Source: Archangiaceae bacterium (GTDB lineage Bacteria; Myxococcota; Myxococcia; Myxococcales; Myxococcaceae). Taken from it: 64,000 nucleotides of DNA. The stretch is taken from assembly GCA_016714225.1 (NCBI GenBank), contig JADJNS010000014.1, positions 248,001-312,000 on the forward strand. The letters run 5' to 3'. The notes under the pieces were generated by a model that ran no database searches, was not told the DNA's origin, and worked only from the letters and a program-made list of their open reading frames with translations. Positions 7,757-17,378 of this stretch are shown here, piece after piece. The position numbers and the translations under genes are program-made. The number at the start of each line of letters is the position of its first letter. Within the stretch, counting starts at the first letter, position 1.

Positions 7757-8681
7757 CTACCTCTTCTCGATGGTGAACGTGACGAGGTGATGGTCCGAGC
7801 CGAAGTTCTTGCGCACCTTCATGTTCGAAATCTTCGCGCCGGTGACCATCTCCCAGTCGATGGGCGCCTTCTGCACCTTGGTGAGGTGCGCGACGCGGGC
7901 GAGCCAGCTCGGCGAGCCGACGCCGCTGGTGTGCGACCCCTCGTTCCAGTCGCCGCCCAGCAGCACCGCGCCGTCGGGGTCGTTCTCTTGGTAGCGCTTC
8001 GCCGCGTTCGCGAGCTTGCGGGTCAGCGACTTGTACGAGTCGACCCGCGTCGCACCGCCGGTGGCGTGGTCGCCGTGAAAGTCGACGCCCGGAGGCGCGT
8101 GCACCGACGCCACCCGCAGCCAGCCGGCGATCTTCACCGACGTCGCGGCACGCGGCTGCGCGGGGCCGCCGTGAACGTTCGTCCACCCGTGATCGGCCTC
8201 GATCGACTGGGGAAACTTCACGTCGATGCCCTTGCGCACCAGCACGCCGGTCTCGCCGTGGTCCTTCGAGCCGGGGAACGTAATCAGCCGGTAGCCGGGA
8301 ATGTGGCTCAGCTCTTTGTGGTAGCCGCTGATTTCCTGCAGCTGCACGAAGTCGAGCTTGTTCGCCTTGGTGAACTGCTGCACCGCGCGCTTCACCTCTT
8401 GCGGCGGGCGGTGAATCTTCGCGTTGTAGGTGGCGCCGCGCAGCTTCTTCGGCTGCTCGGGCCCCTGAAAGTTGTCGCCCAGCTTGAGCGCGCGACAGCC
8501 TCGCCCCGGCGACGGCCCGGGGGTCATCCCACCCGCGCAGGGTCTTGAACTTCACCACCGCGGCCTGGGTGGCGGCGTCGAACTTCTCGTTCACCTTTCC
8601 CTTGAGCAGCCCGAGCTCTTTCAGCTTCTCGTCGAGCACGCGCACTTGGGGTCCCGAATCACCAGGGCGAAGGAGGGCCAT
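7757..8681 (-). pseudogene. Peptidoglycan-binding domain + endonuclease/exonuclease/phosphatase fusion, frameshifted
   Basis: Two adjoining minus-strand frames make one protein. From the ATG at 8681 the first ~55 residues are a PG_binding_1-like domain (GDSGPQVRVLDEKLKELGLL...FDAATQAAVVKFK). Homology then continues one base out of phase, from about 8527, as an EEP-superfamily hydrolase: DFVQLQEISG (catalytic Glu), GDWNEG (Asp/Asn) and a terminal GSDHHLVTF (Asp-His). The switch lies between about 8560 and 8470, a GC-rich stretch containing CCCCCGGG. One surplus base (or two missing) restores the fusion. It could be a sequencing indel, recent decay or recoding; no classical slippery signal is evident. 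No signal peptide is visible. EEP enzymes are DNases, phosphodiesterases or sphingomyelinase-like; the wall-binding module suggests an exported, surface-acting enzyme. Confidence 0.75.
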
Positions 8682-8723
8682 GACGCCATCATCGAGCGCG
8701 CCCGGTGCGCAGTTTTGCGGACC

Positions 8724-8745
8724 ATGTGAAGAACCTTTTCACGTA
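8724..8745. promoter_or_regulatory. Inverted repeat in divergent intergenic region (possible operator)
   Basis: An imperfect palindrome, ATGTGAA (8724-8730) spaced by 7 bases from TTCACGT (8738-8744), lies in the 124-bp gap between the divergent EEP nuclease and ATP-grasp genes. This TGTGA-N-TCAC shape resembles sites of CRP/FNR-type regulators. It is unusually AT-containing for this window. The regulator is unknown and the match is only by eye. Confidence 0.3.
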
Positions 8746-8805
8746 TAGGGAACCCGAAACTCCGAGCGGTCACGGCGCTATTGCGATACTGAACCTCTCG
8801 ACCGC

Positions 8806-9933
8806 ATGCGGATCAGCATCCTCCACAACCGTGACCATCACCTCCTGGAGGACGACCCCGGTCGCGAGGCCCGCGAAGACGTGGTGCGCGTCGCCGCCGC
8901 GCTCGAGAAGGCGCTCGAGGGAGGCAAGCGCAAGGTCTCGCTCATCGCCGTCGATCGCGACGTCTGGTCGATCGGCCAGGCGCTCGAGGCCCAGCGCCCC
9001 GACGTGGTGCTGAACCTGTGCGAGTCGCTCGCCGCCGACGCGCGCGGCGAGATGGTGGTGCCCGCCCTGCTCGAGATGGTGGGCGTGCCGTACACCGGCA
9101 ACAGCGCGCTGGCGCTCGGCCTCTCGCTGCACAAAGACAAGGCCAAAGAGCTGCTGCTCGCGCGCGGCGTGCCCACCCCGCAGTTTCAGGTGGTGCAGTC
9201 GGTGGGCGAGCTCATCTCGCTCGAGCTGCCCTTCCCCCTCATCGTCAAGCCGGCGCGCGAAGACGCCAGCGTGGGCATCGACTTCGACGCGGTGGTGCAA
9301 GACCGGGCCGCGCTGGGCCGCGCCGTCTCGCGCGTGCTGCGCACCTTTCACCAGCCGGCGCTGGTCGAGCGCTACATCGACGGCCGCGAAATCTACGTGC
9401 CCCTGCTCGGCAACCACCCGCGCCGCGCCCTGCCGCTCACCGAGATTCACTACGGCAAGGCGTTCGAGAACAAACCGCGCGTGCTCACGTACAAAGCCAA
9501 GTGGGACGAGGCGTCGCCAGAGTGCACCGACAGCGCGGCCCGGCCGGCCAGCCTCACCCCGGCGCTCGAGCGGCGCTGCATCGAGACCGCGATGGCCGCC
9601 TGGGCAGCGCTCGACTGCCGCGACTACGGGCGCGTCGACCTGCGCGTCGACAAAGACGGCCAACCTTTCGTCATCGACATCAACCCCAACTGCGACTTGC
9701 ACCCGCACTCCGGCTTTGCCAAAGCGGCGGCGGCGGCTGGCATCAGTTACCCTGATCTGGCCTGGCACCTCATCGAGCTCGCACAGGAACGAAGCCATGG
9801 AAATTCGGCAATTGAAACCAGTAGATCGACCGCAGCTCGCCGAACTTCTGGCGCGCATCGAGACGTTCACTCCCGCCGAGGTGGAATGCGCGCTCGAGCT
9901 CATCGACCTGGCGGCCGACGGCACCAACCGTGA
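8806..9933 (+). CDS. ATP-grasp ligase, D-alanine--D-alanine ligase-like
   Basis: 375 residues; residues 1-325 match the D-Ala-D-Ala ligase-like ATP-grasp fold: an N-terminal Rossmann-like part with VVLNLCESL and VPYTGN, a central LPFPLIVKPAREDASVGI ATP-binding segment, and the Mg-binding end RVDLRVD...FVIDINPNCDL. It probably joins an amino acid or peptide to a carboxylate in the cytoplasm. The classical ddl active site is only partly recognisable, so a dedicated peptidoglycan role is unproven. The last ~45 residues (from about 9797) are low-complexity and overlap the GNAT gene by 137 bases; homology seems to stop near LAWHLIELAQER. A TGA in a neighbouring frame close to 9814 suggests the true end may be there. 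Confidence 0.82.
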   Translation: MRISILHNRDHHLLEDDPGREAREDVVRVAAALEKALEGGKRKVSLIAVDRDVWSIGQALEAQRPDVVLNLCESLAADARGEMVVPALLEMVGVPYTGNSALALGLSLHKDKAKELLLARGVPTPQFQVVQSVGELISLELPFPLIVKPAREDASVGIDFDAVVQDRAALGRAVSRVLRTFHQPALVERYIDGREIYVPLLGNHPRRALPLTEIHYGKAFENKPRVLTYKAKWDEASPECTDSAARPASLTPALERRCIETAMAAWAALDCRDYGRVDLRVDKDGQPFVIDINPNCDLHPHSGFAKAAAAAGISYPDLAWHLIELAQERSHGNSAIETSRSTAARRTSGAHRDVHSRRGGMRARAHRPGGRRHQP

Positions 9934-10265
9934 CTACCAGGTGCTGGTTGCGGTGCGCGACGCCCGGGTGGTCGGTTATGTCTGTTACGGGCCGACGCCG
10001 ATGACCGAAGGCACCTTCGATCTCTATTGGATAGCGTCGGCCCCCGAGGTTCGCGGACAGGGAGTCGGCGCTGCACTCGTCTCGGCCATGGAAGGTGACA
10101 TTCGCCGACGTAAGGGGCGCCTGATTCGGGTCGAGACCTCGGCGATGGAAGCCTATGGTCCGACGCGCGGCTTCTACACCGGCGATGCAGTACCGCGAAG
10201 AGTCGCGCTTCCGCGACTTCTACAAGGTCGGCGAAGATCTGATCATCCTCGCCAAGCGAATCTGA
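9797..10265 (+). pseudogene. GNAT-family N-acetyltransferase, frameshifted near its C-terminus
   Basis: ATG at 9797 opens a GNAT acetyltransferase: PVDRPQLAELL, the beta4/acetyl-CoA segment VRGQGVGAALVSAMEGDIRRR, and beta5 IRVETSAM. After TRGFYTG at about 10182 the frame goes wrong; one base further on, homology resumes as MQYREESRFRDFYKVGED and ends at the TGA 10263-10265. Removing one base in GGCGATG (around 10184) restores a normal ~155-residue GNAT. Without the repair the frame runs to 10825 through the next gene. It acetylates an amine using acetyl-CoA; the acceptor is unknown. The tight overlap with the ATP-grasp gene suggests a functional pair. Confidence 0.78.
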
Positions 10266-10301
10266 CCGGTGCTCCAGAGGCTGCTCGAAGGCGAGCGGTC
10301 G

Positions 10302-11339
10302 ATGACAGAGCTCGACAGCCCACACCCTGCACCGCAGCCCTCGGGCGACACCCTGCCCTCGCGCTACGCCGAGGCGCTGCGTCTCGCGCTGCTCGCCCCG
10401 ACCGCCGACGCGCGCGCTCGGGCGTGGGACCTGGGCCGCGACCTGGTCGACGCGGGCATCGCGCTGCCCGAGCTCTCGGCGCTACACCACCAGGCCCTGG
10501 CCCAGCTGGCCAACGAGCAGGCGCTGGGGCCCGAGGCGCTCGAGGCCGCCTCGGTACTGTTCGGCGAGGTGGTCAGCGTCTACGAGCTGGTGGCGCGCGG
10601 GTACCGCGACTCGAACGTGGCGCTGCGCCGCCGCAACCACGAGCTCGAGCACGCCAAGGAAGCGGTCGAGGCCGCCAGCCGCGAGCTCGAGGCGTTCAGC
10701 TACTCGGTCTCTCACGACCTGCGGGTGCCGTTGCACAGCATCGACGGCTTCAGCCGCGCGCTCGAAGAAGACAACGCCTCGCAGCTCGACGAGGTGGGCC
10801 GCTCGCACTTGAAGCGGGTGCGTGAGGCGACGCGCCGCATGGCGGGGCTCATCGACGACCTCTTGCGGCTGGCGCGCATTTCGCGCGAGCAGCTGTGCGA
10901 CGAGATCGTCGACCTGGCCGACCTCTCGCGCGGCATCATCGAGCGGCTGCAGAAGGGCGCGCCGTCGCGGCACGTCGAGCTCAGCGCGCCCGACCACCTG
11001 ATGGCGCGCGGCGACCCGCGCCTGCTCGCGGTGGCGATGGAGAACCTGCTCTCGAACGCGTGGAAGTTCACCTCGCGGCGCGCGGTGGGGCACCTCGAGG
11101 TGGGCCTGCTGCCGGGCACCCCCGTGTACTTCGTGCGCGACGATGGCGCAGGCTTCGACATGCGCCACGTGGCACGGCTGTTCGGTGCGTTTGTGCGCCT
11201 GCACACCCCGCAGGAGTTCGAAGGCACCGGAGTGGGGCTGGCCACGGTGCAGCGCATCGTGCTGCGCCACGGCGGTCGCATCTGGGCCGAGAGCGCGGTC
11301 GACCGCGGCGCGACGTTCTACTTCACACTGGGCAGCTGA
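10302..11339 (+). CDS. Sensor histidine kinase with an RsbU-like N-terminal region
   Basis: 345 residues from ATG 10302 (a GAAGGCGAG element lies ~10 bases upstream; a GTG at 10269 is the alternative). Residues ~20-110 are a helical region (DLGRDLVDAGIALPELSALHHQAL) reminiscent of the RsbU/KaiA-type N-terminal domain. HisKA follows with the phospho-acceptor box SYSVSHDLRVPLHSIDGFS (H138), then a HATPase_c with ENLLSNAWKFTS (N box), DDGAGFD (G1) and GTGVGLATV (G2). No transmembrane segment, so it is a cytoplasmic sensor. The H-box style is that of phytochrome-like kinases. No receiver domain or response regulator is adjacent, so it is an orphan; the stimulus is unknown. Confidence 0.9.
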   Translation: MTELDSPHPAPQPSGDTLPSRYAEALRLALLAPTADARARAWDLGRDLVDAGIALPELSALHHQALAQLANEQALGPEALEAASVLFGEVVSVYELVARGYRDSNVALRRRNHELEHAKEAVEAASRELEAFSYSVSHDLRVPLHSIDGFSRALEEDNASQLDEVGRSHLKRVREATRRMAGLIDDLLRLARISREQLCDEIVDLADLSRGIIERLQKGAPSRHVELSAPDHLMARGDPRLLAVAMENLLSNAWKFTSRRAVGHLEVGLLPGTPVYFVRDDGAGFDMRHVARLFGAFVRLHTPQEFEGTGVGLATVQRIVLRHGGRIWAESAVDRGATFYFTLGS

Positions 11340-11419
11340 ACGCTCGAGGCACGGCCGTCGTTCCCACGCTAGAGAAGCGCCGGGTAAATGCGGCAGGGGG
11401 CTGGTACGTTCTTCCCTCG

Positions 11420-12847
11420 ATGCTGACCTGGCTCCTCGTTGCGCTCACCGCCGCTGCCGCCCCGGCGAAGTCCGAAGTCGTCGACCTGCCGCGCCCCGCC
11501 GACGGCGAGTACCTGGGCCTGTATTTGAACGGCAAGAAGATCGGCTACACCTTCATGAAGCTCGGCCCGGTCGCGGGCAAGCCGGACCAGTTCGAGACCG
11601 TGAACGAGTTCGTGATGAAGGCCATGGTCGGCAACAACAAGAGCGAGCGCTACCTCAAGGACGTTCGGGTCTACGAGGCGAAGCCCAAGGGCAAGCTGCT
11701 CTCGTTCTTCATCGAGAAGAAGGGCGACGGCGGCGACGAGACGCTCGAGGGCACGTCGACTGCGCAGGGGCTGCGCATGCTGCGCAAGCGCCCCAACCAG
11801 CCGAACGAGGTGAAGACGCTGCCGGCGGCGCGCGAGACGGTGGAAGACGCCGACCAGTACCGCCTGGCGCTGAAGAAGGGCGTGAAGCTGGTCGGCGACG
11901 TCATCGACGCCCAGGACCTCGAGCAGTACCGGCTCACCACCACCCCTGACGGCAAGCCGCCCGCCGACCGCACCATCGGAGGCGTGACGGTGAAGGTGCG
12001 CAAGGTGGTGAGCATCTTCGACCACGAGAAGGTCGAGACGAACGTGTACATCGACGACAAGGGCCGCATCGCCGAGATGGATTTTCAGGGCACCATGCGC
12101 GCGACCGCCGAGCCGCCCGACGTGGCCAAGAAAATCGACGTGGTCGAGGTGTTCAGCCACACCCGCATCACCCTGCCCAACGAGCCGAGCCCGGTGGCCC
12201 GCGAGATTCCCGGCCAGCTGACCCTGGTCGCCACCGGCGTGCCCGAGAAGTTCCGCAGAGACACCTACCGGCAGAAGTTCAAGGCGCTCGACAAAGACCA
12301 GGTCGAGATCACCATCACCGCGCTGCAGCCCACCAAGACCGACCTGGTGCGGCCGCTCACCGACCCCAACGGCGGCACCAACCTCAAGTCGACGCTGGCG
12401 GTCGAGTCGGCGCACCCCAAGATCGTCGAGCTGGCCAAGAAGGTGGTGGGCAACGAGAAGAACGCCTACGCCGCGGCGAAGAAGGTGGTGGCCTGGGTCG
12501 GCCAGAACATGACCAAGGACTACGGCTCGAGCTCCGACCGGGCGAGCGACATCGTCACCTCGATGAAGGGCGACTGCACCGAGCACGCGCTGCTCGCGGT
12601 GGCGATGCTGCGGTCGCTCGGCATCCCCGCGCGGCGGGTCGACGGGGTGGTCTACCTGAAGAACGACGACGGCGTGCCGGCGCTCTACTGGCACGAGTGG
12701 GTCGAGGCCTACGTCGGAGAGTGGACGCAGCTCGACCCGACGTTCAACCAGCCGGTCGCCGACGCCACCCACTTCGCGGTCGGCGAAGAGTCGAACGCCG
12801 AAATCACCCCGCTGATCGGCAGCGTGCACGTGGTGAAGGTGAAGTGA
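11420..12847 (+). CDS. Exported transglutaminase-like domain protein
   Basis: 475 residues with a signal peptide (MLTWLLVALTAAAAPAKS), so exported. Residues ~20-330 are a beta-rich region of unknown function containing LGLYLNGKKIGY, common in myxobacterial transglutaminase-like proteins. The C-terminal transglutaminase-like domain carries the full papain-type triad: GDCTEHA (C386), YWHEW (H425) and LDPTF (D439). Such domains can cross-link proteins or act as proteases; which applies here is unknown. ATG 11420 is chosen because it starts the signal peptide. The stop overlaps the following kinase start by 4 bases (GTGA), an unusual coupling of an exported enzyme with a cytoplasmic kinase. Confidence 0.88.
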   Translation: MLTWLLVALTAAAAPAKSEVVDLPRPADGEYLGLYLNGKKIGYTFMKLGPVAGKPDQFETVNEFVMKAMVGNNKSERYLKDVRVYEAKPKGKLLSFFIEKKGDGGDETLEGTSTAQGLRMLRKRPNQPNEVKTLPAARETVEDADQYRLALKKGVKLVGDVIDAQDLEQYRLTTTPDGKPPADRTIGGVTVKVRKVVSIFDHEKVETNVYIDDKGRIAEMDFQGTMRATAEPPDVAKKIDVVEVFSHTRITLPNEPSPVAREIPGQLTLVATGVPEKFRRDTYRQKFKALDKDQVEITITALQPTKTDLVRPLTDPNGGTNLKSTLAVESAHPKIVELAKKVVGNEKNAYAAAKKVVAWVGQNMTKDYGSSSDRASDIVTSMKGDCTEHALLAVAMLRSLGIPARRVDGVVYLKNDDGVPALYWHEWVEAYVGEWTQLDPTFNQPVADATHFAVGEESNAEITPLIGSVHVVKVK

Positions 12848-13647
12848 AGCTCGAGCTGGCCGAGCGCATCGGCTCGGGCGGCATGGGCGAGGTGTTTCGC
12901 ACCACCGACGGGCGCGCGGTGAAGCGGGTGCTGCCGCACCTCTCCCGCGACCGCCGCTTTCTCGACCTGTTCCTGGCCGAGGTGAAGGTCACCGCGCAGC
13001 TGCAGCACCCCAACATCGTCTCCATCTCGGAGCTGGTGGAAGAGAACGGGGCGTGGCTGCTGGTGATGGAGTACGTGCACGGCGTCGACCTGCACCACGT
13101 CGCTCGCCTGCCGCCGGGCCTGGTCGCGCAGGTCGGCCTGCAGGCGGCGGCCGCGCTCGACTATGCGCACAAGGCGCGAGACCGGCAGGGCCGGGCGCTG
13201 AAGGTGGTGCACCGCGACGTCTCGCCGCACAACGTGCTGGTCTCGACTTCAGGCGTGGTGAAGCTGATCGACTTCGGGGTGGCGCGCGCGCTCGAGGGCG
13301 TGCCGGGCAAGCCGGCGTACGTGGCCCCCGAGGTGGCCGATGGCGCGCCGGCGAGCCCCAAGTCCGACCAGTTCTCGCTGGGCGTGGTGCTGTGGGAGCT
13401 GCTCACCGGCGAGCGGCTGTTCAAGGGCGCCACCGACGCGGTCATCGTGCAGCGCGCGGCCGAGTGCGTGGTGCCCGACCCCGAGGTCGCTCCCGCGCTC
13501 GACGCGGTGGTGCTGCGGGCGCTGGCGAAAGACCCGGCCCAGCGCTACCCCGACTGCGCGGCGCTCAAGGTCGCGCTCGAAGACGTGCTGCTCGAGCTCG
13601 AGGGGCCGCACACCCCCGAAGAGCTGGCGCGCACCCTGAGCGGGTGA
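12844..13647 (+). CDS. Serine/threonine protein kinase (soluble, minimal)
   Basis: 267-residue eukaryotic-like Ser/Thr kinase comprising little more than the catalytic domain. Gly-rich loop GSGGMGEVF (10-18), ATP-anchoring Lys in AVKRVL (K27), catalytic HRDVSPHN (D125), DFG Asp (D143) and a VAPE-type P+1 region; all key residues are present, so it should be active. No transmembrane or sensor domain is visible. GTG 12844 is supported by the overlap with the transglutaminase stop and by leaving only ~9 residues before the Gly loop. The SPHN variant of the catalytic loop is shared with the kinase at 23760 and is common in myxobacterial kinases. Targets are unknown. Confidence 0.92.
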   Translation: MKLELAERIGSGGMGEVFRTTDGRAVKRVLPHLSRDRRFLDLFLAEVKVTAQLQHPNIVSISELVEENGAWLLVMEYVHGVDLHHVARLPPGLVAQVGLQAAAALDYAHKARDRQGRALKVVHRDVSPHNVLVSTSGVVKLIDFGVARALEGVPGKPAYVAPEVADGAPASPKSDQFSLGVVLWELLTGERLFKGATDAVIVQRAAECVVPDPEVAPALDAVVLRALAKDPAQRYPDCAALKVALEDVLLELEGPHTPEELARTLSG

Positions 13648-13727
13648 GGCCCCGCTGACCCTTTCGTGCGACACCGCGAAGGCGGGGCGCGACGGCGGCA
13701 CGGCGTCACGTGATATTTCGTGACCTC

Positions 13728-15320
13728 ATGGTCACACTTCGCTCGCGCACCTTCGCGTTTCGCCCGACCTTTCTGACCCTGGCGGTGGCCGCTGCGGCCT
13801 GCCAGCCGCTCGACCCTGAAGAGACGTTCGACGCCGAGGAGTCGGAGCTGGTGCTCGACGCCAACGTGAGGACGCTGCCCATCGTGGCGAGCCGCAGCCT
13901 CATCATCACCGACCTCGACGGCCTGGCGAAGGTGCAAGACCGCACCAGCCCGGGAAAGATTCTGGCTGCAGTGGGCAAGGCGGCCATCACCCGCTGGGCC
14001 CCGGCAGAGGGCGACACCTCGCGCTACAACCGCAACCAGCTCAACAAGTGGGTGCAGACGCCCTGGCGCAGCGCGAGCGGTGAGTACGACGACCACGACC
14101 GGCTGCCCTTCGAGAAGCGGCTGGGGGTCGCGGGCCACCCGAACCCCTGGGCGCACCTGATCGACCTGTGGCCGCAGCTCGGCAACGCCGACGTGGGCGA
14201 CGGCCCGTTTCGGCTGCTGGCGGTGGTGAACCGCCTCGACCTCTCGGGCGACGTAGACGACCGCGGCATCATCGACGCGGCCAAGGCCCCCCGCACCATC
14301 GGCGAGGGCCGGCTGGTCTTCGGCCTGGTCGACCGGGCGCACGAGAACCAGAAGAACGCGCCCTACCCGCTCACGCTGATCATCGAGTTCCGCCTGCCGG
14401 CGCTCAACGCCTCGCTCAACGTCATCGACGACTTCGACTACGCGGGCACGCTGTTCAACGACGACGCGCGCCGGGTGCAGCTCGAGCGCTGGGGCCTGGT
14501 GTGGCGGCAGCTCTCGAAGTGGGACCCGGCGCACGGCGGTGCAGGCGCGCGCCAGGCCTTCGCCGACCACCTGTGGAAGATCGTCAACCGGTTCGCGCAG
14601 CCGGACAACTTCGTCGCGATGCGCGGCAACGTGCGCCTGGTGGGCGACAACGGCGTCACCGAGTTCGAGCTGCGCGAGTGGTACATGCTCAAGAACGGCG
14701 ACTGGACGTTGATCAACCGCAAGCCGCGCGACGAGCCGTACCGCTGCGCCGACGCGAAAGACCTCAAGCACCTCGTCGACTACTACTGGGACAGCGCCCG
14801 CCAAGACGTCAACGTCGCGCGGGTGACGGCGGCGAAGCCCAACAAGGTCATCGGCTACCTGATTCCCCGCGACATCGGCAACTCGCCCATCGCCATGGCG
14901 AATGACCTCTCGGGCTGCCCGATGAACGGCGGTCAGCCGGTGAAGTTCGAGATGAAGGGCGTCGACTTCAACATGACCAACCGCGTGACCGCTCCGTTCG
15001 GCCGCGTGCGCCGCGACACCCTGTGGGACCTGCCGGGCGCCGAAGAGGCGAAGCGGCACCAGTTCGCCATTCGCACCTGCTCGGGCTGCCACGGCAAAGA
15101 GGCCGGCATCTTCGGCTTCCACATCGCCCCGCGCATGCCGAACCACGAGTCGGCGCTGTCTGACTTTCTCACCTTCGGCAGCGGCACCGACTTCAGCCAC
15201 GGCGGCGCCACCTACCGGTACAACGAGCTCAACGGCCGCAAGCGGTGGCTCGAGCGCGTGTCGACTCGAGACCCGTCGACCCAGGTCTTCGAGTCGCTCT
15301 ACCGCCACGACGCGCTCTAG
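13728..15320 (+). CDS. Lipoprotein with a CxxCH motif, function unknown
   Basis: 530 residues from ATG 13728. The N-terminus (LTLAVAAAACQP) is a lipoprotein signal with Cys ~25, followed by an acidic linker. The rest is a large domain I do not recognise, with segments such as FRLLAVVNRLDL and LIIEFRLPAL. Near the C-terminus RTCSGCHGKEAG is a CxxCH sequence as in c-type haem attachment, and two more Cys flank it. A redox or surface role is therefore possible but not shown. ATG 13710 would add six residues upstream; 13728 is preferred for a compact signal peptide. The gene ends 3 bases before the convergent DUF255 gene. Confidence 0.75.
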   Translation: MVTLRSRTFAFRPTFLTLAVAAAACQPLDPEETFDAEESELVLDANVRTLPIVASRSLIITDLDGLAKVQDRTSPGKILAAVGKAAITRWAPAEGDTSRYNRNQLNKWVQTPWRSASGEYDDHDRLPFEKRLGVAGHPNPWAHLIDLWPQLGNADVGDGPFRLLAVVNRLDLSGDVDDRGIIDAAKAPRTIGEGRLVFGLVDRAHENQKNAPYPLTLIIEFRLPALNASLNVIDDFDYAGTLFNDDARRVQLERWGLVWRQLSKWDPAHGGAGARQAFADHLWKIVNRFAQPDNFVAMRGNVRLVGDNGVTEFELREWYMLKNGDWTLINRKPRDEPYRCADAKDLKHLVDYYWDSARQDVNVARVTAAKPNKVIGYLIPRDIGNSPIAMANDLSGCPMNGGQPVKFEMKGVDFNMTNRVTAPFGRVRRDTLWDLPGAEEAKRHQFAIRTCSGCHGKEAGIFGFHIAPRMPNHESALSDFLTFGSGTDFSHGGATYRYNELNGRKRWLERVSTRDPSTQVFESLYRHDAL

Positions 15321-15323
15321 TAC

Positions 15324-17330
<2,007 letters not shown>

Positions 17331-17378
17331 GCGCTGGGAATAGGAGGCTCGGGCCCGCGAAGCTACATTCATCGCCCC

